Shown here piece after piece: positions 1-7,689 of a DNA stretch of 18,662 nucleotides. Position 1 is the first letter of the stretch, and each line of letters begins with the position of its first letter. Under the pieces are notes generated by a model. It did not search any database. It was not told the DNA's origin and saw only the letters and a list, made by a program, of their open reading frames with translations. This DNA comes from Bifidobacterium sp. UBA6881 (GTDB taxonomy: Bacteria; Actinomycetota; Actinomycetes; Actinomycetales; Bifidobacteriaceae), in the NCBI GenBank assembly GCA_002451435.1, contig DKCF01000106.1, positions 1 through 18,662 on the forward strand, read 5' to 3'. The position numbers and the translations under genes were made by a program.

Positions 1-7
1 CCCATCG

Positions 8-1681
8 TCACCGCCCTTTTCCGACATTGGGCTCGCCGGTCAGATAATCGGAGAATCTGTTGTCGGCGATACCGAATCCTCCGATGGCGTACAGGCCATC
101 GTCATCGGGATCGAAATGGATCGGAGCCGCCCCGATGTCCACCTGGCCGGTTTCGGGATTCCGCGGCAACGTCACAAGGAACCAGGTGCCCTCCCCCATC
201 CGGGAACGCACGGCGATGTCGCCATGGTGGAGTCTCACGTCGGCGAGCGCGATGGCCAGTCCCAATCCGGTGCCGCCCGTGGTGCGCGCACGCGATGGGT
301 CACCTCTCCAGAATCGTTCGAATATTTTTTCGCATTGCTCCGCGCTCATGCCGACGCCGTGGTCGCGCACGCTGACCACGACCGTCCGCCGGTCGGCGGC
401 AAGCCGTATCTCCACGGATTTTCCTTCCGCGAAATCGACGGCGTTGGCGAGCAGATTGCGTATGATGCGGCAGATGCGTCTTGTGTCGACGATGGCCGGC
501 ACCTCCACGTTCGGAAGGTCGACATCCAATGGCACCTGTTTGGCCTTCGCGATGTCCGAAACCTGTTCGACTGCCTGCCGAATCGGCTCGCGAATATCGT
601 TTTCGACGAGGTCGAGCGCCGCGTAGCCGGCATCGAACCGCGATATCTCCAGCAGATCCGCGAGCATCTCCTGGAATCTTCTGATCTGCCCGTCCAACAG
701 CTCCACCGTGCGCTTGGTGGCGGGATCGTATTCGTTCTTGCGCATCGACAGCATGTCGGACGCCATGCGCATGGTCGTCACCGGGGTGCGCAGCTCATGG
801 CTGACGTCGGAGACGAAGCTTCGCTGCATGTCGCCGGCCTTTTCGAGCTCATCGATTTTCTGCACCAGAGAATTCGCCATCTCGTTGAACGAACGCTGCA
901 GCACGCCGATCTCATCCTGCCTGTCCACATGCACGCGGATGTCCAGATTGCCCGATGCCATGGTTTCGGCCGCGGCCGCCACGTTCTGCACGGGCTCGAC
1001 CGCGGAGCGCATGACCAGAAATATGATGACGCCGATCAGTCCGCTGAGCAGTATGCTGGCGATGGCCATGTTGAGCTGGATCTGCATCAACGACTGCTGT
1101 TGGGCCTGGTAGGAATACAACGCGAAGACCTCCAACGCGCCGAACCCGCTGGAAGAGACGACCGAACCGAGGATGGCGCCGGGCACGCTTCCCTCGGATT
1201 TCGCTATGCTTACCGGTTGGTAGTAGATCGAGCCGCCCGTCTCCGATTGCAGGTCGTCCCGCATGTCAGCGGATATCAGATTCGTGTATTCCGGATCGGT
1301 GGACACCGGTATGACGGTTTTTCCGTCCGCGCCGTCCCCGTCACGGCTCATCAGGTACACACTGACCAGATTGCTGGGTCCGCTGCTTTGCAATTCGGAC
1401 GCCAGATTGCCGACCAGCTGTTGGTATTGGCTGGAGTCGGTGAGGTTCGCGGAGCTCAGATGCTTCTGCGCCCTGGTGACCTGCGACGAGAAATCCTTGC
1501 GGGACTCTTCCATCACTTGGGTCTGCATCGACCCTCTGATGGCGTACATGGAGAAAAAGCACAGCAGGGCCGCGGTCAGGGAAACCACCAGCATCGACAA
1601 TGCGACCGTTCGGGCCTTCAACGACCGGTGCACCCGTTGCCTTCCGCAACGCCATATTTTCCATATATGCCACGGTTTCAT
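8..1681 (-). CDS. mtrB: MtrB-type membrane sensor histidine kinase
   Basis: Sensor kinase (557 aa) that would autophosphorylate and pass phosphate to the MtrA-type regulator encoded just upstream. Seen: a basic N-terminus, TM helix about 26-47, an extracytoplasmic region about 48-203, TM helix about 204-224, HAMP about 225-277, the HisKA motif SHELRT with phospho-acceptor His295, an N-box around Asn409/Asn413, G1 DHGVGM (440-445), F-box FERFW (454-458) and G2 GGTGLGL (469-475). All catalytic boxes are intact. Family knowledge: MtrAB governs cell-wall and division genes in Actinobacteria, and the lipoprotein LpqB is usually encoded next. Here an ATG lies at 5-3, 2 nt beyond the stop, consistent with that but only 5 bases are visible. 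The gene starts 9 nt after mtrA ends and has no strong Shine-Dalgarno, which suggests translational coupling. About 50 residues after the ATPase domain form an Asp/Gly-rich tail. The family call is firm; the symbol is by similarity. Confidence 0.93.
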   Translation of the reverse strand: MKPWHIWKIWRCGRQRVHRSLKARTVALSMLVVSLTAALLCFFSMYAIRGSMQTQVMEESRKDFSSQVTRAQKHLSSANLTDSSQYQQLVGNLASELQSSGPSNLVSVYLMSRDGDGADGKTVIPVSTDPEYTNLISADMRDDLQSETGGSIYYQPVSIAKSEGSVPGAILGSVVSSSGFGALEVFALYSYQAQQQSLMQIQLNMAIASILLSGLIGVIIFLVMRSAVEPVQNVAAAAETMASGNLDIRVHVDRQDEIGVLQRSFNEMANSLVQKIDELEKAGDMQRSFVSDVSHELRTPVTTMRMASDMLSMRKNEYDPATKRTVELLDGQIRRFQEMLADLLEISRFDAGYAALDLVENDIREPIRQAVEQVSDIAKAKQVPLDVDLPNVEVPAIVDTRRICRIIRNLLANAVDFAEGKSVEIRLAADRRTVVVSVRDHGVGMSAEQCEKIFERFWRGDPSRARTTGGTGLGLAIALADVRLHHGDIAVRSRMGEGTWFLVTLPRNPETGQVDIGAAPIHFDPDDDGLYAIGGFGIADNRFSDYLTGEPNVGKGR

Positions 1682-1690
1682 GGTGGGCGC

Positions 1691-2425
1691 CTACTTGGCC
1701 GGCGCGACGAATTTATAGCCGATGCCACGCACCGTCCGCACGATTCGCGGCGTCTCCGGATCATCCTCCACCTTCATGCGCAGCCGTTGCACATGCACGT
1801 TGACGAGTCTGGTGTCGCCGCCGCTATCGTAGCCCCATACCTCCTTGAGCAGGTTCGCCCGGCTCAATGCCTCGCCTTCATGCGCGGCCAACGTGTACAG
1901 CAGCTCGAACTCCATTGGCGTCAGATGCAGGTCGGCACCGTCCTTGCAGGCGGTGTGCTCCACCCGATTCATCTCCAGAAGACCGCAACGCAGCCGATCC
2001 GGCAGGTCGGACTGCGTCTCATGCGACGGGGCATCGGTTTTCGGCAGGCGAAGACGCGCGCCGATACGCGCCATCAGTTCGGCCACTTCGAACGGTTTGG
2101 ACACGTAATCGTCGGCGCCCGCCTCCAGTCCTTTGACCACATCAGTGGTGTCGGATTTGGCGGTAAGCATGATGATCGGGGTATCGGCGTCCTGCCTGAT
2201 GCGGTGTGCCACCTGCACGCCGTCCAGTCCGGGAAGCATGACGTCCAGCAGCACCAGATCCGGGCGGATGGTCGGGAACATCTCCACCGCGCGCAGACCA
2301 TCCTGGCATATCACCGTGGCGAAGCCATTGCTGTCCAATACGATGGACAGCATCTCCCCCAAAGCCGCGTCGTCATCGACGATCATGATCAATCGCCGAT
2401 CGGATCCCTCATGTACGTCCCGCAT
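1691..2425 (-). CDS. mtrA: MtrA-type OmpR/PhoB response regulator
   Basis: DNA-binding response regulator (244 aa), partner of the adjacent kinase. Seen: an N-terminal receiver domain with acidic pocket Asp17-Asp19, phospho-acceptor Asp61 in DVMLPG, Thr88 and Lys110 (SKPF), then a winged-helix domain ending in the helix GDTRLVNVHVQRLR and a TVRGIGYKF hairpin. Both LTAKSDTTDVV and the recognition-helix region are very close to the MtrA family. The ATG at 2425 has a strong Shine-Dalgarno AAGGAGA at 2435-2441, 9 nt away, so this start is preferred over the internal Met14 just before the DDD motif. It is the first gene of the mtrAB operon. The 133-nt gap to rarA holds a good -10 (TACAAT at 2513-2518), so it probably has its own promoter. 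MtrA is essential in mycobacteria; essentiality here is not shown. Confidence 0.94.
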   Translation of the reverse strand: MRDVHEGSDRRLIMIVDDDAALGEMLSIVLDSNGFATVICQDGLRAVEMFPTIRPDLVLLDVMLPGLDGVQVAHRIRQDADTPIIMLTAKSDTTDVVKGLEAGADDYVSKPFEVAELMARIGARLRLPKTDAPSHETQSDLPDRLRCGLLEMNRVEHTACKDGADLHLTPMEFELLYTLAAHEGEALSRANLLKEVWGYDSGGDTRLVNVHVQRLRMKVEDDPETPRIVRTVRGIGYKFVAPAK

Positions 2426-2512
2426 CGGTTCCGCTCTCCTTCCGTCATCGCTTCATCGCGCATACGGCCCTCTTCATCGAGCGAGCCGCATATTCGGCGT
2501 TGCCACGTCCGT

Positions 2513-2518
2513 ATTGTA
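2513..2518 (-). promoter_or_regulatory. Candidate -10 box for mtrAB
   Basis: The minus strand reads TACAAT, a five-of-six match to TATAAT, about 88 nt before the mtrA start. It lies inside a weak 5-bp dyad (TCCGT/ACGGA, 2508-2524). No convincing -35 is seen at 16-18 nt spacing. A start here would give a leader of roughly 80 nt. Prediction only. Confidence 0.4.
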
Positions 2519-2558
2519 CACGGAAGGGCAAAGACGCGCCGGAAGGCGAATGGCGCGG

Positions 2559-3935
2559 TCAGCGTCCGTCCGAGTCCTCTCCGTGCAGGATCCTGCGGAT
2601 CTTCTCCAGCCTCGGCCCCACCTCGCGTTCGTATCCACGGTCGTTCGGATGGTAGTATTCCCGGCCTTTGAGCTCGTCGGGCATGTATTGCTGGGGGGCC
2701 ACCGCGCCCGGCCAATCATGCGCGTACCGGTACCCTTCATGGTTGCCCCAGCTTTTCATCAGGGCGGTCGGCGCGTTGCGCAGGTGCAGCGGCACCTGAC
2801 CGATGAGCCCCGCATCCACATCGGCGAGCGCCGCGTTGATGGCATTGTAGCTGGCGTTGGATTTCGGCGCGGTGGCGACGGCGAGCGCCGCCTCGGCGAG
2901 GATGATGCGGGCCTCCGGCATACCGATCATGGCCACGGCCTGGGCGGCCGCGACGGTGACCTGCAGGATCTGCGGAGCCGCCATGCCGACTTCCTCGGAG
3001 GCCGCGATCATGATGCGGCGCGCGATGAACCGGGGATCCTCGCCGGCGCGCAGCATGCGTGCCAGATAGTGCATGGTGGCGTCCGGATCGGAGCCACGCA
3101 TGGATTTGATGAACGCGGAGATCACGTCGTAATGGTCGTCGCCGTCCTTGTCGTAGCGCACGGTGGCCACGTCCATGACCTTCGAAACCACATCGGGCGT
3201 GATGACGGGACGCTTCGTGCCTTTTTTGCGGGCTTTGTCGCCGGTGAGCGCGCCGGCGGCCGCTTCCAGGATCGTCAGCGTCTTGCGCGCGTCGCCACCC
3301 GACATGCGGATGATGTCGTCCACGGCCTCGTCGGCGATTCCGATCTCGCCGTCAAGACCTTGTTTGCTTTCGATGGCGCGTCCGATCAACGTTTTCAGGT
3401 CTTCCGGCTCCAGCGATTCGAGCTTGACCACCACGGAACGGCTGAGCAACGGCTTGATGATGGAGAAGCTCGGGTTCTCCGTCGTCGCCGCGATGAAGGT
3501 GACGTCGCGATTCTCCACACTCGGCAGCAACGCGTCCTGCTGCGATTTGGAGAAACGATGCACCTCGTCGATGAACAGCACCGTCTCCCTGCCTTCGGAC
3601 ACCAGCCGGTCGTGGGCGCGTTTGAGCACGTCGCGCACGTCCTTGACGCCGGAGGTGACCGCGGACAGTTCTTCGAACACACGGCCGGACTGCCTTGCCA
3701 CGATGTAGGCGAGCGTGGTCTTGCCCACCCCGGGCGGGCCGAACAGGATGACGGAGCTTGGAGCCGTCAGGGAACCTTTCGAAGCGGGATTCGCGAGACG
3801 GCGGAGCGGCGAGCCTTCGCCCAGCACACGCGACTGGCCGACGACCTCGTCCACGCTTGACGGGCGCATGCGCACGGCCAGCGGACGCGTCATCCCGTCG
3901 GGAGCGTCCACGGCGCCAAACAGATCCTGGGTCAT
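2559..3935 (-). CDS. rarA: RarA/MgsA replication-associated recombination AAA+ ATPase
   Basis: RarA (458 aa), relative of MgsA/WRNIP1, an ATPase that acts at stalled replication forks with SSB and the clamp-loader system. Seen: Walker A GPPGVGKT (66-73), Walker B FIDEVHRF (121-128), sensor-1 TTENP (151-155), a candidate arginine finger in LLSR (Arg166), then the helical lid and the C-terminal tetramerisation region with APKSNASYNAI and YHPNDRGYE typical of the family. Full length for RarA. The N-terminal QDLF (3-6) resembles a sliding-clamp-binding motif; that is inference. The ATG at 3935 has only a weak AGGGA upstream, but a -10-like TACAGT lies 8 nt before it, suggesting a leaderless or nearly leaderless mRNA. 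It diverges from the helicase gene, with a perfect SOS box between them. It points toward mtrA, with 133 nt and a separate promoter candidate in the gap, so co-transcription with mtrAB is uncertain. Confidence 0.95.
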   Translation of the reverse strand: MTQDLFGAVDAPDGMTRPLAVRMRPSSVDEVVGQSRVLGEGSPLRRLANPASKGSLTAPSSVILFGPPGVGKTTLAYIVARQSGRVFEELSAVTSGVKDVRDVLKRAHDRLVSEGRETVLFIDEVHRFSKSQQDALLPSVENRDVTFIAATTENPSFSIIKPLLSRSVVVKLESLEPEDLKTLIGRAIESKQGLDGEIGIADEAVDDIIRMSGGDARKTLTILEAAAGALTGDKARKKGTKRPVITPDVVSKVMDVATVRYDKDGDDHYDVISAFIKSMRGSDPDATMHYLARMLRAGEDPRFIARRIMIAASEEVGMAAPQILQVTVAAAQAVAMIGMPEARIILAEAALAVATAPKSNASYNAINAALADVDAGLIGQVPLHLRNAPTALMKSWGNHEGYRYAHDWPGAVAPQQYMPDELKGREYYHPNDRGYEREVGPRLEKIRRILHGEDSDGR

Positions 3936-3943
3936 GGTTCCCT

Positions 3944-3949
3944 ACTGTA
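3944..3949 (-). promoter_or_regulatory. Candidate -10 box of rarA
   Basis: The minus strand reads TACAGT, matching the actinobacterial TANNNT pattern, 8 nt before the rarA ATG. The -35 position at 17-nt spacing (3967-3972, TCGAAT) is weak and overlaps the SOS dyad at 3969-3984, as expected for a LexA-repressed promoter. Confidence 0.5.
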
Positions 3950-3968
3950 CCGCAGGCGACGCCATGAT

Positions 3969-3984
3969 TCGAACACACGTTCGA
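3969..3984. promoter_or_regulatory. LexA operator (SOS box) between rarA and helicase gene
   Basis: The sequence is TCGAACACACGTTCGA, a perfect 6-bp dyad with a 4-bp spacer. It matches the Gram-positive/actinobacterial LexA (DinR) consensus, core CGAAC-N4-GTTCG, and the extended mycobacterial TCGAAC-N4-GTTCGA form with no mismatch. It sits in the 84-bp gap between divergent rarA and the DUF3516-type helicase gene. It overlaps the expected -35 of the rarA promoter and abuts that of the helicase promoter, so one LexA dimer could repress both. The match is seen directly; LexA binding is inferred. Confidence 0.82.
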
Positions 3985-4006
3985 TATGCGGGTTCATGCC
4001 GGCGGG

Positions 4007-4012
4007 TAAACT
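4007..4012 (+). promoter_or_regulatory. Candidate -10 box of helicase gene; leaderless start
   Basis: TAAACT (TANNNT pattern) lies 7 nt before the ATG at 4020, the spacing expected when transcription starts on the A of the start codon. No good -35 is seen; its expected position (about 3984-3989) abuts the LexA box. This favours the ATG at 4020 over the in-frame ATG at 3996, which would lie upstream of the -10. Confidence 0.5.
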
Positions 4013-4019
4013 GGCAGGC

Positions 4020-6578
4020 ATGGCTGACGACACGAATTACGGCTCGCTGGGGGCGCTTGCTCCGAATTGGGACGACGGCGAGCGCAACATCGACACCGAC
4101 GAGATCTACGAGCGCTTCTTCGGCTGGGTCGAGGACGTCAAGGGCATCGAACCATGGCCGCATCAGGAAGAGGCCATCATGAGCCTGCTCGCGGGCGACC
4201 ACGTCATTCTGAACACGCCGACCGGCTCCGGCAAATCGCTGGTGGCGCTCGGCATGCATTTCGCCGCGTTGTGCACCGGACGGCGCTCCTATTACACGGC
4301 GCCGATCAAGGCGCTCGTCTCGGAGAAGTTCTTCGATCTGGTGGAGGTGTTCGGCCGCGATAATGTCGGCATGATCACCGGCGACACGCATATCAACGCC
4401 GACGCGCCGATCATCTGCTGCACCGCGGAGATCCTCGCGAACCAGGCGTTGCGCGAAGGCCGGCACGCCGATGTCGGCTGCGTCGCGATGGATGAATTCC
4501 ACTATTACGGCGATTCCGAACGCGGATGGGCGTGGCAGGTGCCGCTGCTGACGTTGCCGGACACCCAGTTCCTGCTGATGAGCGCGACGCTCGGCAACGT
4601 CGACGCCATCGCCGACAAGCTGGAGGATATGACCGACACCGACGTCGACATCATCGCCGACGCGCCGCGGCCGGTGCCGTTGACCTATGAGTACACGCTC
4701 AACCCATTGGAGAAAACCGTCGAGCTGGCGTTCGGCAAGGACGAGACGCCGATCTATGTGGTCCATTTCTCCCAGGACGCCGCATTGGAGACGGCCAACG
4801 CGCTGTCCAGCACCGGCGTGTCGAGCAAACAGCAGCGCGCGGCGATCGCCGAGGCCATCAAGGGAACGAAGTTCACGACCGCGTTCGGCAAGATCCTGCA
4901 ACGTCTGTTGCGCACCGGCGTGGGCATCCACCATGCCGGCATGCTTCCCCGCTACCGGCGTCTCGTCGAACAGCTCGCGCAACAGGGTCTGCTGCCGGTG
5001 ATCTGCGGCACCGACACGCTGGGCGTCGGCATCAACGTGCCGATACATTCGGTGGTGTTGACCGCCTTGACCAAATTCGACGGCACCAGGATGCGCAAGC
5101 TCCGCGCACGCGAGTTCCATCAGATCGCGGGCCGCGCGGGCCGCATGGGATTCGACACCGAGGGCCTGGTGATCGCCGAGGCGCCGGAATTCGAAATCGA
5201 GAACGCGAAGGCCCTGGCCAAGGCCGGCAACGATCCGAAGAAGCTCAAGAAGGTCAAGCGCAAGAAGGCCCCTGAGGGCTTTGTGACGTGGAACCAGAAC
5301 ACCTTCGACAAACTTATCGACGCCGCGCCGGAAACGCTGGTGCCGCATATGAAGATCACCCATTCCATGGTGCTGAACGAGGTGGAGCAGGGTGGTGACG
5401 CACGGTATCGCATCGACCGGCTCATCGACGATTCCGCGCAGTCGCCGGAGCAGAAGGAACGTCTGCACGCCCGCGCCGACGAGATCTTCCAGACGCTGTT
5501 CGACACGAACGTCATCGAGACCGAGGACCGCGAGGACGGCGGCAAGGATTATTTCATGACCGTGGACGTCCCCGATGACTTCGCCCTCGACCAGCCGTTG
5601 AGTCCGTTCCTCCTGGCCGCGCTGGAACTGCTCGACCCCGAATCGGAGACCTACGCCCTCGATGTGATCTCCATGGTCGAGGCCACGCTCGAGGATCCGA
5701 AGCAGGTGCTCCGAGCCCAGGAACGGCAGGCCCGCGACGAGGCGATGATTCAGATGAAAGAGGATGGCCTCGACTACGACGAGCGCATGGACCGGCTGCA
5801 GGAGATCACCTATCCGAAGCCATTGGAGGACATGCTGCAGGCCGCGTTCGACGAGTACCGCCATGACGTGCCTTGGGCCAACGATTATTGGCTGAGCCCA
5901 AAATCCGTGGTGCGCGACATGGTCGAGACGGCCTCCGATTTCACCGGATACATCGCCCGATACAACATCGCGCGTTCCGAAGGCACGCTGCTGCGCTACC
6001 TGTCCGACGCGTACCGCGCGCTGGCGCGCACGGTGCCGGCGGAGAAACGCGACGAGCAGCTCAACGACATCATCTCCTGGCTGCGCGTGGTGGTCCGCTC
6101 CATCGATTCCTCGCTGGTGGACGAATGGGAACATGCCGGCGATACGGGCGACGCCTCCGAAAACGCCGCGAATCTGGCCGCGCCGGGCGCCGGACAATCC
6201 GTCGTCGAGGATCGCAGGGGCCTTACCGTGCTGGTGCGCAACGCGATGTTCCGCCGCGTGCAGCTCATGGACCTCGACAGGCCTGACGAACTCGGCGCCA
6301 TCGACAAGGACTGGGGCTACGGCGTCCACGAATGGGAGGATGCGCTCGACGACTTCTACGACGAGCACGAATACGTCAACACGGACGCGAAGGCACGCAG
6401 CGGCGAGCTCTTCATCCTCGACGACGGCATGGAGAACAGTGAGCACGCGTGGAAGATCCGTCAGATCATCGACGATTCCGATGGCGACCATGATTGGGCC
6501 ATCACCGGAACCGTCGACCTGGATGCCACGCAGTCCAGCGGCGAAGTGGTGTTCTTCGACTACAACGTCTCCAACTGA
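4020..6578 (+). CDS. Ski2-like DEAD/DEAH-box helicase with DUF3516-type C-terminus
   Basis: Superfamily 2 ATP-dependent nucleic-acid helicase, 852 aa from this start. Seen: an HQ pair in PWPHQEEA as a Q-motif equivalent, Walker A TPTGSGKS with Lys72, motif Ia TAPIKALVSEKF, motif II DEFH (158-161), motif III SAT (188-190), IHHAGMLPRYR, motif V TDTLGVGINVP, and motif VI QIAGRAGRMG (about 368-377) with its arginine fingers. A Lys-rich patch (about 407-416) follows the helicase core. The C-terminal half of roughly 400 residues resembles the actinobacterial DUF3516 region, whose function is unknown. Ski2/Mtr4/Hel308 relatives act on RNA or on forked DNA, and the sequence does not decide which. The start at 4020 is chosen because TAAACT lies 7 nt upstream; the ATG at 3996 would add 8 residues. 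Divergence from rarA across an SOS box hints at a DNA-damage role. Its last 19 bp overlap the 3' end of the convergent PPK2 gene. Confidence 0.88.
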   Translation: MADDTNYGSLGALAPNWDDGERNIDTDEIYERFFGWVEDVKGIEPWPHQEEAIMSLLAGDHVILNTPTGSGKSLVALGMHFAALCTGRRSYYTAPIKALVSEKFFDLVEVFGRDNVGMITGDTHINADAPIICCTAEILANQALREGRHADVGCVAMDEFHYYGDSERGWAWQVPLLTLPDTQFLLMSATLGNVDAIADKLEDMTDTDVDIIADAPRPVPLTYEYTLNPLEKTVELAFGKDETPIYVVHFSQDAALETANALSSTGVSSKQQRAAIAEAIKGTKFTTAFGKILQRLLRTGVGIHHAGMLPRYRRLVEQLAQQGLLPVICGTDTLGVGINVPIHSVVLTALTKFDGTRMRKLRAREFHQIAGRAGRMGFDTEGLVIAEAPEFEIENAKALAKAGNDPKKLKKVKRKKAPEGFVTWNQNTFDKLIDAAPETLVPHMKITHSMVLNEVEQGGDARYRIDRLIDDSAQSPEQKERLHARADEIFQTLFDTNVIETEDREDGGKDYFMTVDVPDDFALDQPLSPFLLAALELLDPESETYALDVISMVEATLEDPKQVLRAQERQARDEAMIQMKEDGLDYDERMDRLQEITYPKPLEDMLQAAFDEYRHDVPWANDYWLSPKSVVRDMVETASDFTGYIARYNIARSEGTLLRYLSDAYRALARTVPAEKRDEQLNDIISWLRVVVRSIDSSLVDEWEHAGDTGDASENAANLAAPGAGQSVVEDRRGLTVLVRNAMFRRVQLMDLDRPDELGAIDKDWGYGVHEWEDALDDFYDEHEYVNTDAKARSGELFILDDGMENSEHAWKIRQIIDDSDGDHDWAITGTVDLDATQSSGEVVFFDYNVSN

Positions 6579-7555
6579 CGGCGCATCTCGTCGGCATCGA
6601 CTTCCAGCGGTGGCCAGATCATGTTCATGTTCTTCAACGTGTTGCGCAGCAATTCGGACACGACCGCCCTGGAATACCAACGGTTGTCGGCGGGAACCAG
6701 GTACCAGGGCGCGCGTTCCGTGCTGGTCCGCGCGAACACGTCCTGCCATGCGGCCATATAGTCGTCCCAGCGGGCGCGCGCCTCGAGATCGCTCGGATCG
6801 AATTTCCAGTATTTGGTCGGATCCTCCAACCGACTGAGAAAATGCCTTTTCTGCTCGTCCTTGCTGACCACCAGGAAGATCTTGATGATGGCGCAGCCGT
6901 CGCCCACCAATTGCGCCTCGAACCGGTTGATCTCGTCGTAACGGGCCTGCCACACCTCTTCCGGATACGTCCGATAGACACGCGGCATGACGATGTCCTC
7001 ATACTGGGACCTGTCGAAGATGGAAATCCATCCGTTCCTCGGCAGTTCACGACGGATGCGCCATAGGTAATCATGGTCCTTCTCCTCGCCTTTCGGCGCG
7101 CCGAAACCATGGTAGTGCATGCCCATGGGATCGCCTTGGCTGAACACATGGCGCACGATGCCACCCTTGCCCGAGGCGTCCATGCCCTGCAGGATGATCA
7201 GCAACCTCCTGCGCGACCCCTTCACGCCGTTGGCGTACATCAATCGCTGGTAACGCGCGATTTCCGACGAGCTGATCGTGATGAACCGCTCGGCGTCCTC
7301 CTTGTTGCCGTCGAATCCCGGCGTCGCCCCGCCATCGACCTGCGTCAGCCGCATATCATGGTGGAATCTCAGCAGCTGGCCTGGCGGCAGCGTCCATACC
7401 GAACTGAGCAATTCGCTCGCCTTGGCGACATTCGCGAGCCCCTCGGCGACGGAATCGCAATGCGCGCCCTTGCGCAACCGCTCCTCGACCTTGTTGAGCG
7501 TTTTGGAAATCGCCGAGACACAGGCGTCGTTCCTCTTGTCATCCTTGCCAGCCAT
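6560..7555 (-). CDS. ppk2: PPK2-family polyphosphate:nucleotide phosphotransferase
   Basis: Polyphosphate kinase 2 family protein (331 aa), which moves phosphate between polyphosphate and nucleotides in the cytosol. Seen: Walker A GMDASGKGG with Lys130, a lid-like region SQGDPMGMHYHGFGAPKGEE (139-158), and Walker B-like FDRSQYED with Asp181 and Arg182, followed by an amphipathic second half rich in Trp and Arg. RSQYED resembles the RS(H/Y)YED of the PPK2 subgroup active on AMP/ADP, so nucleoside mono- or diphosphate phosphorylation is plausible; substrate and direction are not proven. The reading frame extends upstream to an ATG at 7600, but an ideal Shine-Dalgarno AAGGAGG (7564-7570) sits 8 nt before the ATG at 7555, so that start is chosen. 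The gene converges on the helicase gene, overlapping by 19 bp, and lies downstream of the gluABCD terminator, so it is probably monocistronic. Confidence 0.9.
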   Translation of the reverse strand: MAGKDDKRNDACVSAISKTLNKVEERLRKGAHCDSVAEGLANVAKASELLSSVWTLPPGQLLRFHHDMRLTQVDGGATPGFDGNKEDAERFITISSSEIARYQRLMYANGVKGSRRRLLIILQGMDASGKGGIVRHVFSQGDPMGMHYHGFGAPKGEEKDHDYLWRIRRELPRNGWISIFDRSQYEDIVMPRVYRTYPEEVWQARYDEINRFEAQLVGDGCAIIKIFLVVSKDEQKRHFLSRLEDPTKYWKFDPSDLEARARWDDYMAAWQDVFARTSTERAPWYLVPADNRWYSRAVVSELLRNTLKNMNMIWPPLEVDADEMRRQLETL

Positions 7556-7563
7556 CGCCAAAG

Positions 7564-7570
7564 CCTCCTT
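7564..7570 (-). promoter_or_regulatory. Shine-Dalgarno that fixes the PPK2 start
   Basis: The minus strand reads AAGGAGG, a full match to the anti-Shine-Dalgarno, 8 nt before the ATG at 7555. The in-frame upstream ATGs at 7579 and 7600 have none, so the longer 346-codon reading is unlikely. Confidence 0.75.
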
Positions 7571-7610
7571 GCTTGCCATCCGACCATGCCCTGTATCCAT
7601 CGTAGACGCG

Positions 7611-7654
7611 CAGAGGGCCGACGCCCGGCATTCATGCCGAACATCGACCCTCTG
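7611..7654 (-). terminator. Hairpin after gluABCD (20-bp stem)
   Basis: In the minus-strand RNA, 7654-7635 pairs fully with 7630-7611: a 20-bp stem with a UGAA loop, including four G-U pairs. On the plus strand those four become A-C mismatches, which argues that the minus strand is the functional RNA. It starts 35 nt after the gluD stop. No U-tract follows, so it may be a U-less terminator, a 3'-end stabiliser or a rho-assisted site. Confidence 0.6.
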
Positions 7655-7689
7655 TTTCTCCTTCGTCTCAGAGCAGCCGCATCATGCCG

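Noticed and set aside
2426..2512. Chain of tiny ATG frames in the mtrA leader, two linked by ATGA overlaps
   Set aside because: None has a ribosome site or notable composition, and the region is full of CGATGA words, so chance suffices.
116..2671. 851-codon open frame on the plus strand across mtrAB
   Set aside because: It is antisense to two genes with complete domain motifs; its translation is His/Arg/Gly-rich without domains. High third-position GC commonly keeps such frames open.
3942..6953. 1003-codon minus-strand frame opposite the helicase gene
   Set aside because: It is a shadow of a clear helicase: low-complexity Arg/His/Val/Gly composition, no motif, no ribosome site.
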